Part shown: positions 8,090 through 16,132 of the stretch, one piece after another
How positions within the stretch are numbered: position 1 is the stretch's first letter
Layout of the letters: each line of letters begins with the position of its first letter
NCBI GenBank assembly: GCA_035707965.1
Contig: DASSTJ010000183.1
Location: 1 to 64,000, forward strand
Length of the DNA stretch: 64,000 bases
Reading direction: 5' to 3'
Source of the DNA: DASSTJ01 sp035707965
Lineage (GTDB): Bacteria; Actinomycetota; Actinomycetes; Actinomycetales; Angustibacteraceae
Translations under genes and position numbers: made by a program
The notes under the pieces: model-generated
The model's database searches: none
The model's input: the letters and a program-made list of their open reading frames with translations, nothing else
What the model was told of the DNA's origin: nothing

Positions 8090-8917
8090 GTGGCCGTCCT
8101 CCTCGCCCTCAGCTCGAGCGTCATGTGGGGAGGCGCGGACTTTCTCGGGGGGCTGCTCTCGCGGTCTCGCCGCGCCGTGGCGGTCGTCGCCGGCTCGCAG
8201 GCGTGCGGTCTGGTGGCGGTCGCCCTGGTCGCGCTCGTCACGGGCGGGTGGCACGGCTCGACGGGCTGGTTCGGCTGGTCCGTCCTGGCCGGTCTCGTGG
8301 GTGCTTCCGGTCTGGTCGCGTTCTACAGCGCTCTCGGCTGCGGGACCATGGGTGTCGTCTCGCCGATCGCCGCGCTCGGTGCGGTCGTGCCCGTGCTGCT
8401 CGGGCTGGTGCAGGGCGAGAGCCCGAGCAGCATCGTCCTGGTCGGGCTGGTCCTGGCCCTGGTCGGAGTGGTGACGGCCAGCGGGCCCGAGCTCGCCGGT
8501 GGCGCCGGCGCCCGGCCGGTGGTCCTCGCGTCGGTGGCCGGCGTCTGCTTCGGCCTCGCCCTCGTCTTCATCGAGCGCGGCGCCCAGACGAACGCGGTCA
8601 TGACGATGACCGGTATGCGTGCCACCAGCGTCGGGATGTTCCTGGTGGCGGCCGTGGTGCTGCGCACGAACGGCGCGCTCGTCGTGCGCGACGCCCCTGC
8701 CCTCGCGGCCGTCGGTGTCGCAGACGTCGGCGCGAACCTGCTGTTCGCCCTGGCCACCCAGCGCGGGCTGCTGAGCGTCACGGCCGTGCTCGGTTCGCTG
8801 TACCCGGTCGTCACCGTGCTGCTGGCGCGCGTCGTCCTGCACGAGCGGCTCCGGGTGGTGCAGCAGGTGGGCGTCGTGGCGGCGCTGACCGGCGTCGTCC
8901 TCGTCAGCGCCGGTTGA
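8090..8917 (+). CDS. EamA/DMT-family transporter
   Basis: A 275-residue very hydrophobic protein with about ten predicted membrane helices arranged as two EamA repeats (N-terminal LLALSSSVMWGGADF; second repeat beginning near ASVAGVCFGLALVFIE). Drug/metabolite transporters of this kind export amino acids or other small metabolites; the substrate cannot be read from sequence. Start could be GTG 8090 or GTG 8081 in the same frame; 8090 fits the -10 at 8077 better. It is transcribed toward hemE, with a gap of 115 bases. Confidence 0.88.
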   Translation: MAVLLALSSSVMWGGADFLGGLLSRSRRAVAVVAGSQACGLVAVALVALVTGGWHGSTGWFGWSVLAGLVGASGLVAFYSALGCGTMGVVSPIAALGAVVPVLLGLVQGESPSSIVLVGLVLALVGVVTASGPELAGGAGARPVVLASVAGVCFGLALVFIERGAQTNAVMTMTGMRATSVGMFLVAAVVLRTNGALVVRDAPALAAVGVADVGANLLFALATQRGLLSVTAVLGSLYPVVTVLLARVVLHERLRVVQQVGVVAALTGVVLVSAG

Positions 8918-9032
8918 GCACCCTCCGCCGGGCGTCGTGGGTTGCACTGGGGCGGCGGCGTCGACGGAGGCGGGCGCCGGTGCCCTCCGGTCCGTGGGCA
9001 GCGCCTCGAGTCACCGATGGGACGATGATCCG

Positions 9033-10121
9033 GTGACGACCGCCGACGCCAGCCTCCCGACGCCTGACGACCGCACGGCGACCTCGCCGTTCCTACAGGC
9101 CTGCTGGGCCGCCCGGACGGGCCTGCGCCCGCAGCGCACACCCGTCTGGTTCATGCGGCAGGCGGGACGCTCGCTGCCGGAGTACAAGCGGGTGCGTCAG
9201 GGCATCGGCATGCTCGAGTCCTGCGCGCGTCCCGACCTCGTCGCCGAGATCACGCTGCAGCCGGTGCGGCGCTACGGCGTCGACGCGGCCATCTTCTTCA
9301 GCGACATCGTCGTGCCGCTCAAGGCGATCGGGCTCGACCTCGACATCGTGCCCGGTGTCGGCCCGGTGGTCGCCGAACCGATCCGGAGCCGTCGCGACCT
9401 CGACCGGCTGCCGGCCCTCAGCATCGCCGACGTGCCCTACGTCGACGACGCGGTGCGCCTTCTCGTGGCGGAGCTCGGCCCGACCCCGCTGATCGGCTTC
9501 GCCGGTGCGCCGTTCACCCTCGCCTCCTACCTCGTGGAGGGTGGCCCGTCGCGCACGCACGAGCGCACGAAGGCCCTGATGTACGGCGACCCCGGGCTCT
9601 GGCACGACCTGCTCGACCGGCTGGCCGACATCGCCGGCGCGTTCCTGAGGGTGCAGGTCGAGGCGGGCGCGAGCGCGGTGCAGCTCTTCGACTCGTGGGT
9701 GGGGGCGCTGCCGGCGGCGGACTACCGCGAGCTCGTGCTGCCGCACTCGACCCGGGCGCTGGCTGCTGTCGAAGGCCTCGGCGTACCGCGCATCCACTTC
9801 GGTGTGGGCACCGGTGAGCTCCTGGGGGCGATGGGCGAGGCGGGGGCGGAGGTCGTCGGCGTCGACTTCCGCGTGCCGCTGGACGAGGCGACCCGCCGCA
9901 TCGGGCCCGGTCACGCGGTGCAGGGCAACCTCGACCCGGCGCTGCTCTTCGCGCCGCCGCGGGTGCTCACGGAGCGGGTCCGGCAGACGTTGGAGGCTGG
10001 CCGCGCGGCGCCAGGGCACGTGTTCAACCTCGGCCATGGCGTGCCGCCCACGGCCGACCCGGCCGCTCTCCAGCTCGTCGTCGACACCGTGCACGCCTGG
10101 CAGCCGCCCACCGCTGAGTGA
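9033..10121 (+). CDS. hemE: Uroporphyrinogen decarboxylase
   Basis: A 362-residue enzyme converting uroporphyrinogen III to coproporphyrinogen III by four decarboxylations in the cytosol. Signature motifs are PVWFMRQAGRSLPEYK near residue 35 (substrate-binding Arg) and IGFAGAPFTLASYLVEGG near 155. Length matches the family. GTG 9033 is the best start. Downstream plus-strand genes encode the next steps, hemY/cgoX and chdC, with an opposite-strand lipoprotein gene between. The stop codon is inside a 16-bp inverted repeat. Confidence 0.97.
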   Translation: MTTADASLPTPDDRTATSPFLQACWAARTGLRPQRTPVWFMRQAGRSLPEYKRVRQGIGMLESCARPDLVAEITLQPVRRYGVDAAIFFSDIVVPLKAIGLDLDIVPGVGPVVAEPIRSRRDLDRLPALSIADVPYVDDAVRLLVAELGPTPLIGFAGAPFTLASYLVEGGPSRTHERTKALMYGDPGLWHDLLDRLADIAGAFLRVQVEAGASAVQLFDSWVGALPAADYRELVLPHSTRALAAVEGLGVPRIHFGVGTGELLGAMGEAGAEVVGVDFRVPLDEATRRIGPGHAVQGNLDPALLFAPPRVLTERVRQTLEAGRAAPGHVFNLGHGVPPTADPAALQLVVDTVHAWQPPTAE

Positions 10122-10170
10122 TGCAGTCTGCTGCGGCAGGCCCGCGTGTCGCACCAGACTGCATCACTCA
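10115..10170. terminator. Long perfect palindrome spanning the hemE stop (probable bidirectional terminator)
   Basis: A perfect 16-bp inverted repeat, TGAGTGATGCAGTCTG at 10115-10130 and its complement at 10155-10170, with a 24-base loop. It contains the hemE stop codon and lies between convergent genes. No T-run follows. It may act as a bidirectional terminator or be a dispersed REP-like element. Confidence 0.6.
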
Positions 10171-10204
10171 ACGCCTGCAGGGAATCACTCAGCGCCTGTG
10201 GGGA
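10163..10204. repeat. Two 21-bp tandem units at the DUF4349 gene end
   Basis: ATCACTCAACGCCTGCAGGGA (10163-10183) is followed by a similar unit at 10184-10204 differing at three positions. The second unit contains the last codons and stop of the DUF4349 gene; the first overlaps the right arm of the neighbouring palindrome, so part of the element seems to have duplicated. Confidence 0.6.
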
Positions 10205-11300
10205 CTGAGGCGCTGGCTGGCGGTGTGCTGGTGCGGCGGCGGCGCACGGCCAGCCACACGGGCACCCCGACGAGCGCGAGGACGAGGGCGAAGGGGAGCA
10301 CCGCCCCGACCACCCGCAGCACGACGGCAGCGCTGGCGCCGAGCGCATGCCAGCCGTCGTGCAGCCCACCCACGAACCCGCCTTGGCCGGGGGCAGCCGG
10401 TGTCTCGGCGTCGGGCCGGCTGAAGGTCACGACCAGCGTCGCGAGCGTCGTGCTGTCGTCGAGTGAGGCCAGCCGTGCCTCGAGCGAGTCGAGGTCCGCC
10501 TCGCGGCGCGACAGCTCGGACTCCAGCCGGACGACGTCGCCGATGCTCGATGCGCGGCTCAACAGCGTGCGGATCCGCTCCACGCTCGCGCGCTGGCTCT
10601 TCACCCGGCTGCTCGTGTCGACGTAGGTGTCCGTGACGTCCTGCGAGCTCTGGGAACGGGACGACACCGACCCGAGACCGCCTACCTGGTCCATCACGTC
10701 GTCGAGCTGCTGCTGCGGCACGCGCAGGGTCAGCACCGACTGGTCCACCACGACCGACGGGACGTCGGACGGCGACGTCCCGGGCTTCGAGCTGCTCACC
10801 GGGTGCACGTCGGGCGGCATCGGGCGGGTCGACGTCTTCTCGTCGGAGACGTAGCCCTGCGCTGCCGTCGCGAACGAGCGCGCGCTGCTGACGGCCGTCT
10901 GCACGTCCTTGACCTGCACGGTGAGCTGACCGGTGCGGATCTGCCTGCGCTGCTGCAGCGCGGCGGCGCTGACACCGGCTGCGCTGCTGTCCCCGCCGTC
11001 CGCCGTGCTGCCGCTGTCGGCCTCCCCGGCACCGGGGGAGCTCTGTGCGCCCCCGGCCGACGCGTCGTTCCCCCCGGCCTGCCCGGTCCAGCCCAGCGCC
11101 GGTTCGGGCGCGGAGACGGCCTGCTTCTGGGCCGAGTCCGACCCGGAGCCGCCGGCACCTGCGCAACCGGCCAGCACACCCAGGGCGAGCCCGGCGGCCA
11201 GGACCGCGACGGTCGTGCGCCGGCTCCTCGTGCGGCCGGTCCGGCGCCGCGTACCGCGGGTCGCTGTCGCGTCTACCAACGGTGCTGTCCGTGTGGTCAT
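10185..11300 (-). CDS. DUF4349 lipoprotein
   Basis: A 371-residue predicted lipoprotein: an Arg-rich N-terminus, a hydrophobic stretch and the lipobox LAGC near residue 45, a Ser/Gly/Ala-rich linker, then a DUF4349 domain with long coiled-coil character (VRLESELSRREADLDSLEARLAS) and one C-terminal membrane helix with a basic tail. It should sit on the outer face of the membrane; function unknown. ATG 11300 is chosen because GAGG lies about ten bases upstream and it leaves a normal signal peptide; an in-frame start at 11411 is unlikely. It lies opposite in sense between hemE and hemY. Confidence 0.85.
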   Translation of the reverse strand: MTTRTAPLVDATATRGTRRRTGRTRSRRTTVAVLAAGLALGVLAGCAGAGGSGSDSAQKQAVSAPEPALGWTGQAGGNDASAGGAQSSPGAGEADSGSTADGGDSSAAGVSAAALQQRRQIRTGQLTVQVKDVQTAVSSARSFATAAQGYVSDEKTSTRPMPPDVHPVSSSKPGTSPSDVPSVVVDQSVLTLRVPQQQLDDVMDQVGGLGSVSSRSQSSQDVTDTYVDTSSRVKSQRASVERIRTLLSRASSIGDVVRLESELSRREADLDSLEARLASLDDSTTLATLVVTFSRPDAETPAAPGQGGFVGGLHDGWHALGASAAVVLRVVGAVLPFALVLALVGVPVWLAVRRRRTSTPPASASVPTGAE

Positions 11301-11432
11301 CAGCACTGCCTCCTCGGTCGGCACGCCGCGCGTGCGTTGTCGGCGGTGAGACGACGCCGGCGGTCCGGCGGTTCCGTCGTGACGGCTGCCCCTCTGTCTC
11401 GATCCGGTCACGGCTCTGACAGCCTGGGCAGC

Positions 11433-12935
11433 ATGTCCCAGCGCACGTCAGCGTCGTCGTCCCAGGTCCGTCGGACCGGCGAGGGGACCGGAGGCGAGGG
11501 AACCGGGCCGGACGTCGTCCCCACCGTGGTCGTCGTCGGTGCGGGCATCGCAGGGCTGGCGGCGGCCTGGGCGCTGGCCACGAGCGACCGGGACCTGCAC
11601 GTCGTCGTCCTCGAGGGCGCCACCCGTGTCGGCGGCAAGCTGGCGCTCGACGAGCTCGACGGCGTCGTCGTGGACGTCGGCGCCGAGTCGCTGCTGGCCC
11701 GCCGCCCGGAGGCCGTCGAGCTGGCCCGCGAGGTCGGGCTGGGGGGCGAGCTGGAGCCGCCGCAGCCGGTCGGAGCGTCGATCTGGAGCCGGGGCGCTCT
11801 GCGTCCGCTGCCCCCGCACACGCTGATGGGCGTGCCGTCCGGTGCCGAGGGGCTGGACGGGCTCCTGACGGCCGACGAGGTGGGCACGGTGCTGAAGGAG
11901 CCGGACCGGACGTGGCCCGAGGTCGACAGCGATGTCGATGTCGCGTCGTTCGTGGCGAGCCGGGTCGGTCACGCCGTGGTTGACCGTCTGGTCGAGCCGC
12001 TGCTCGGAGGCGTGTACGCGGGCCGGGCCGACCAGCTCTCGCTGCAGGCCACCATGCCGCCCGTGTGGGCCGCCGCCGTCCAGGGCCGCTCGCTCGTGAG
12101 CACGGCCGCCGCGGCGGGGCGACCGACCGAGCCGACGACCAGCGCGCCGGCACCCGTCTTCGCCGGCGTCCGGGGTGGCGTCGGGCGGTTGCCCCTGGCC
12201 CTGGCCGATGTGCTGCGCGACCGGAGCGTCAGCGTCCTGACCGGTGCCATGGTGCGGCGCCTCGAGCGCACCGCGACCGGCTGGCGGGTCGGGCACGGTC
12301 CTGCCGTCGCGGAAGAGGTCGTCGAGGCGGACGGCGTGGTGCTGGCCGTGCCGGCGGCGCCGACGTCCCGGCTGCTCAGCTCCGTCGCGCCGAGCGCGGC
12401 GGCGGTGCTCGCGGACATCCCCTACGCCAGCATGGGCATCGTGACCCTGGTGCTGCCGGCGTCCGACGAGGCCGGCCAGGTCTCCGGCTCCGGGTTCCTC
12501 GTGCCACCGGTGGAGGGACTGCGGGTCAAGGCGGCGACGTTCTCGTCACTGAAGTGGGGTTGGCTGTCGCGAAGCGCGACCGGCCGGTTGGTGCTGCGCG
12601 CGTCGATCGGCCGCTACGGCCAGGAGGACGAGCTGCAGCACCCGGACGGCGACCTGGTGAGGGCCGTCGCGGCCGACCTCGGGACGGTGCTCGGACCGCT
12701 GCCGGCGCCCCTGGCCAGCGCGGTGACCCGGTGGGGTGGTGGTCTGCCGCAGTACACCGTCGGTCACGTCGATCGGGTCTCGTCGGTGCGTCGGGAGGTC
12801 GCCCGGCTGCCGGGGCTCGCCCTCTGCGGAGCCGCGTACGACGGCGTCGGCGTGCCGGCGTGCATCGCGTCAGGTCGCGCAGCAGCGCACGACGTCCTGG
12901 TCGGCCTCGACCGCGCCCGATCCGCCCGTCCGTGA
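11433..12935 (+). CDS. hemY: Coproporphyrinogen/protoporphyrinogen oxidase
   Basis: A 500-residue FAD enzyme that oxidises coproporphyrinogen III to coproporphyrin III (CgoX, in organisms with ChdC) or protoporphyrinogen IX. VVVVGAGIAGLAAAW near residue 30 binds FAD, and the C-terminus has the final FAD contact GAAYDGVGVPACI typical of HemY. Start ATG 11433. It is followed after about 100 bases by chdC, so the pair should act in sequence in the Gram-positive coproporphyrin-dependent route; no hemH is visible in the window. Confidence 0.93.
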   Translation: MSQRTSASSSQVRRTGEGTGGEGTGPDVVPTVVVVGAGIAGLAAAWALATSDRDLHVVVLEGATRVGGKLALDELDGVVVDVGAESLLARRPEAVELAREVGLGGELEPPQPVGASIWSRGALRPLPPHTLMGVPSGAEGLDGLLTADEVGTVLKEPDRTWPEVDSDVDVASFVASRVGHAVVDRLVEPLLGGVYAGRADQLSLQATMPPVWAAAVQGRSLVSTAAAAGRPTEPTTSAPAPVFAGVRGGVGRLPLALADVLRDRSVSVLTGAMVRRLERTATGWRVGHGPAVAEEVVEADGVVLAVPAAPTSRLLSSVAPSAAAVLADIPYASMGIVTLVLPASDEAGQVSGSGFLVPPVEGLRVKAATFSSLKWGWLSRSATGRLVLRASIGRYGQEDELQHPDGDLVRAVAADLGTVLGPLPAPLASAVTRWGGGLPQYTVGHVDRVSSVRREVARLPGLALCGAAYDGVGVPACIASGRAAAHDVLVGLDRARSARP

Positions 12936-13021
12936 GCGTCTGACCTCTCGCGGGACGCGGTCGTCACCCCGTCCCGCTGTGACGTCGGCGACCCCCAGCC
13001 CGAGGGCGCAGAGCGCGGAGT

Positions 13022-13027
13022 GAGAAT
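13022..13027 (+). promoter_or_regulatory. -10 like box GAGAAT for chdC
   Basis: GAGAAT starts 12 bases before the chdC ATG, matching the spacing seen at other putative leaderless genes here. The first base is non-consensus. Confidence 0.3.
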
Positions 13028-13033
13028 GGGGCC

Positions 13034-13804
13034 ATGACCTCGACACCGCAGCAGACCTCGACACCGCAGCAGACGCCCACGGCTGAGCCCGCCGACCCCG
13101 CCACCACCCCCCACGGGGCGGTCCCGTCGCTCGACGAGGTCAACAGCACCATCCGCTACGCGATGTGGTCGGTCTTCGCCGTCCGCGACAGCGTGGCTGG
13201 TGACCGGCCCTCGATGGTCGCTGAGGTGGAGCAGGTCATCGCCGACCTCAAGGGTGAGGACCTGGTCGTCCGCGGGTTCTACGACGTGGCGGGGCTGCGG
13301 TCCGACGCCGACCTCATGGTCTGGTGGCACGCGCCCACGGTCGAGACCGTGCAGAAGGCGTACCGACGGCTGCGCCGCACCGAGCTCGGCCGCCAGCTGC
13401 AGCCGGTCTGGTCGGTGGCAGGGCTGCACCGTCCGGCGGAGTTCAACCGCAGCCACGTGCCGGCTTTCCTGTCTGGCGTGGAGCCAGGCTCGTACGTCTG
13501 CGTGTACCCGTTCGTGCGCTCCTACGAGTGGTACCTGCTGCCGGACGCCGAGCGGCGCGACATGCTCGCGGGGCACGGCATGCTGGCCCGCGGCTACCCC
13601 GACGTCCACGGCAACACCGTGGCCGGCTTCGCTCTCGGCGACTACGAGTGGATCCTCGCCTTCGAGGCCGAGGAGCTGCACCGCATCGTCGACGTCATGC
13701 GTGAGCTGCGTGCCGCCGAGGCGCGGCGCCACGTGCGTGAGGAGATCCCGTTCTACACCGGCCCGCGCAAGGAGCTCAGCGAGCTGGTCGACGTCCTGCC
13801 CTGA
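13034..13804 (+). CDS. chdC: Coproheme decarboxylase (HemQ/ChdC, chlorite dismutase family)
   Basis: A 256-residue protein that oxidatively decarboxylates coproheme to heme b, the last step of the coproporphyrin-dependent pathway. The first 30 residues are Thr/Pro/Gln-rich and contain a short direct repeat (TSTPQQ twice). The conserved core is present, with YPFVRSYEWYLL carrying the catalytic Tyr and GHGMLARGYPDVHGNT in the region of the heme-iron His ligand. Length and motifs match actinobacterial HemQ rather than true chlorite dismutase. It lies downstream of hemY. Confidence 0.93.
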   Translation: MTSTPQQTSTPQQTPTAEPADPATTPHGAVPSLDEVNSTIRYAMWSVFAVRDSVAGDRPSMVAEVEQVIADLKGEDLVVRGFYDVAGLRSDADLMVWWHAPTVETVQKAYRRLRRTELGRQLQPVWSVAGLHRPAEFNRSHVPAFLSGVEPGSYVCVYPFVRSYEWYLLPDAERRDMLAGHGMLARGYPDVHGNTVAGFALGDYEWILAFEAEELHRIVDVMRELRAAEARRHVREEIPFYTGPRKELSELVDVLP

Positions 13805-13884
13805 CGCGCACCGCCCCGCACCGGCCTGGGTGCGCCCCAGTGGACCTCGCAAGATCTGGAGGGGCTGGGCAGCCCTCGACCGCA

Positions 13885-13914
13885 CGTGCCCCGCTTCCTC
13901 AGAAGTGGGGCACG
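13885..13914. terminator. Hairpin terminator between chdC and msrB
   Basis: A 13-bp stem (CGTGCCCCGCTTC pairs with GAAGTGGGGCACG, one G-T mismatch) with loop CTCA, located between two convergent genes. No strong T-run, as is usual in high-GC actinomycetes; it likely serves both directions. Confidence 0.7.
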
Positions 13915-13936
13915 GTGGCTGGCGGGTTCGGCACGG

Positions 13937-14353
13937 TCAGACCGTGGGCTCCAGCCGCATCGAGATGCTGTTGATGCAGTACCGCTGGTCGGTCGGCGTC
14001 GGGTAGCCCTCGCCCTCGAAGACGTGACCCAGGTGCGAGCCGCACGTGGCGCAGCGCACCTCGGTGCGCACCATGCCCATCGACCGGTCCTCGATCAGCT
14101 CGACGCGGTCCTCGGCGAGCGGGCCGAAGAACGACGGCCACCCGCAGTGCGACGAGAACTTCGTGTCGCTGCGGAACAGCTCGGCGCCGCAGGCGCGGCA
14201 GGTGTACACGCCCTCCGTCGTCGTGTCGGTGTACTCGCCCACGAACGGCGCTTCCGTGCCCGCCTGACGCAGCACGCGGTACTCGTCCGGGGTCAGCTGC
14301 TCTCGCCACTGGGCGTCGTCCAGGGTCACCGGGTACGTGCGCTCGCTCTGCAT
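13937..14353 (-). CDS. msrB: Peptide-methionine (R)-S-oxide reductase
   Basis: A 138-residue cytosolic repair enzyme reducing the R-epimer of methionine sulfoxide in proteins. Two CxxC pairs (Cys52/55 and Cys101/104) bind structural zinc, the catalytic cysteine is Cys126 in RYCINS, and Cys70 (SHCGWP) is a likely resolving residue. Length is typical. Start ATG 14353 is preceded by GAAAGGACT. It stands alone and convergent to chdC; no msrA is present in the window. Confidence 0.96.
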   Translation of the reverse strand: MQSERTYPVTLDDAQWREQLTPDEYRVLRQAGTEAPFVGEYTDTTTEGVYTCRACGAELFRSDTKFSSHCGWPSFFGPLAEDRVELIEDRSMGMVRTEVRCATCGSHLGHVFEGEGYPTPTDQRYCINSISMRLEPTV

Positions 14354-14460
14354 GACAGTCCTTTCAGGTGGGGGACACTCTCACAACACCGAGGGGTGCT
14401 CAGCCGTTCCCGGTCGCGTGAGGGTGCGTGCGTTCCACGGCGGGTGTCGGCACCTGCACC

Positions 14461-14466
14461 TAAGGT
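14461..14466 (+). promoter_or_regulatory. -10 box TAAGGT for the LigD-type polymerase
   Basis: TAAGGT starts 12 bases before the ATG at 14473, with no ribosome-binding site, suggesting a leaderless mRNA. Confidence 0.5.
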
Positions 14467-14472
14467 CGGGGC

Positions 14473-15528
14473 ATGGGCTCGAACGCAGTGGTGCTCGAGG
14501 TGGAGGGTCCGGACGGGGTGCGCCCGGTGCGCGTGTCCAGCCCGGACCGGGTGATGTGGCCGCAGGACGGTGTCACGAAGCTCGAGCTGGCGCAGTACGT
14601 CGTGGCCGTGGGTCCCGCGCTGATGACGGCGCTCAGCGACCGGCCGGTGACGCTGCAGCGGTTCCCGGACGGCGTCGAGGGCGAGGAGTTCTTCTCGAAG
14701 AACCCGCCCAAGGGAGTGCCGGAGTGGGTCCGCACCGTCACGGTCACCTACCCGAGCGGACGTCGGCACGCGCAGCTGGTGGTCGACGAGCCGGCCACCG
14801 CGGTCTGGACCGTGCAGATGAACACCGTCACCTGGCACCCGTGGCCCGTTCGCACGCGAGACCTCGACAACCCCGACGAGCTGCGCATCGACCTCGACCC
14901 CCAGCCCGGCCGCGGCTTCGGGGACGCGGTCGAGGCCGCGTTCCTGCTGCGTGACCTGCTCACCGAGCTCGGCCTCACCGGCTGGGCCAAGACGTCCGGC
15001 AACCGCGGGGTGCACGTGTTCGCACGCATCCGCCCCGACCTCGAGTTCCTCGACGTCCGGCACGCCGTCATCGGCATCGGGCGCGAGCTCGAGCGTCGCG
15101 CTCCCGAGCTCGTGACGATGGCCTGGTGGAAGGAGGAGCGCGGTGAGCGCGTCTTCGTCGACTTCAACCAGACGAACCGCGACCGCACCATCGCGTCCGC
15201 CTACAGTCCCCGGCCGCTGCCGCACGCACCGGTGTCGATGCCGGTGACCTGGGACGAGCTGCCGGACGTCGACCCTCGGGACTTGACGGTGCGCACCGTC
15301 CCGCAGGTACTGGCGTCGCGCGGGCACGCCTGGGCCGGCATGGACGAGACGGTCGGGGTGCTCGACCAGGCGACGGCACTCTGGGACGCCGACGTCGACC
15401 GAGGCCTGGGCGAGCTCAGCTTCCCGCCGGACTACCCGAAGATGCCCGGCGAGCCGCCACGAGTGCAGCCCAGCAAGAAGGTGGCGGCGCACTGGGACGG
15501 CGAGGGCAGGCGGGTCGTCCCCGACTGA
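14473..15528 (+). CDS. LigD-type primase-polymerase (NHEJ polymerase domain protein)
   Basis: A 351-residue stand-alone archaeo-eukaryotic-primase-type polymerase of the LigD POL family, used for gap filling and end processing in non-homologous end joining. The metal-binding pair Asp140/Asp142 (RIDLDP), SGNRGVHVF near 175 and the third Asp in FVDFNQTNRDRT near 235 are present. Full LigD proteins also carry nuclease and ligase domains; here a separate ATP-dependent ligase is encoded nearby at 16133-17197 on the other strand, and no ku gene is in the window. Confidence 0.9.
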   Translation: MGSNAVVLEVEGPDGVRPVRVSSPDRVMWPQDGVTKLELAQYVVAVGPALMTALSDRPVTLQRFPDGVEGEEFFSKNPPKGVPEWVRTVTVTYPSGRRHAQLVVDEPATAVWTVQMNTVTWHPWPVRTRDLDNPDELRIDLDPQPGRGFGDAVEAAFLLRDLLTELGLTGWAKTSGNRGVHVFARIRPDLEFLDVRHAVIGIGRELERRAPELVTMAWWKEERGERVFVDFNQTNRDRTIASAYSPRPLPHAPVSMPVTWDELPDVDPRDLTVRTVPQVLASRGHAWAGMDETVGVLDQATALWDADVDRGLGELSFPPDYPKMPGEPPRVQPSKKVAAHWDGEGRRVVPD

Positions 15529-15570
15529 GCCCCGTCAGGGCTGGCTGAGCCCGTCAGGGCTGGCGAGGAG

Positions 15571-16056
15571 TCAGCCGAGGAACGTCGTGCCGGCGTACAC
15601 GTGGAGCACGGGCACCCCGACCTCGTCGCGCGCGCGAGACGCCCAGTCGCGGTGGAACGTGTCCTCCAGCGCGTGCGGACGCGTCACCACGACGACCTCG
15701 CGGGCCCCGCGGGCGGCGACCTCCGCCTTGACGGCGGGCAGCGGGTCGTCCTGGGTGACGTCCCCCTCGGCCTGCACGCCCAGGCCGCGCAAGGCGGTGA
15801 GCGACTGGTCGAGCGCCTGCTGCGCGTCGGCGCGCGCGCCGGCACCCCGCGGCTCGCGGCCGCGAACCGCGTCCAGCGCCTTGCGCAGCTCGAGCATCGA
15901 CAGGTGGTCGACGACGTCCACCAGCAGGTTGCGCTCGGTGTCCGCGGGCACGAGCACGTGGTAGTCGAGCGTCTCGCCCTGGTGCAGCGCGGCGATCCGG
16001 GCCGCGTCGCCGGCGCTCAGGGCCTGCTCGGTCAGGATCACGATGAGGTCGGCCAC
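15571..16056 (-). CDS. Universal-stress-protein-like hypothetical protein
   Basis: About 161 residues. Begins with a hydrophobic strand (LIVILTEQAL), has an Ala/Arg-rich helix in the middle and ends VVVVTRP...VGVPVLHVYAG, a layout like the alpha/beta fold of universal stress proteins, although no ATP-binding GxxGxxxxG motif is seen. Proteins of this kind are common in actinomycetes without assigned function. GTG 16056 is chosen because AGGGAG precedes it by five bases; a start at 16092 would lack a site. Located between the two NHEJ-type genes. Confidence 0.7.
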   Translation of the reverse strand: MADLIVILTEQALSAGDAARIAALHQGETLDYHVLVPADTERNLLVDVVDHLSMLELRKALDAVRGREPRGAGARADAQQALDQSLTALRGLGVQAEGDVTQDDPLPAVKAEVAARGAREVVVVTRPHALEDTFHRDWASRARDEVGVPVLHVYAGTTFLG

Positions 16057-16132
16057 GGGTGCTCCCTGTCTCGGCGGGTGTGGTGCCGTCACTGTGCTGG
16101 TGGTCTCGGGCCAGGGCCCTCGAGAGCCCGGC

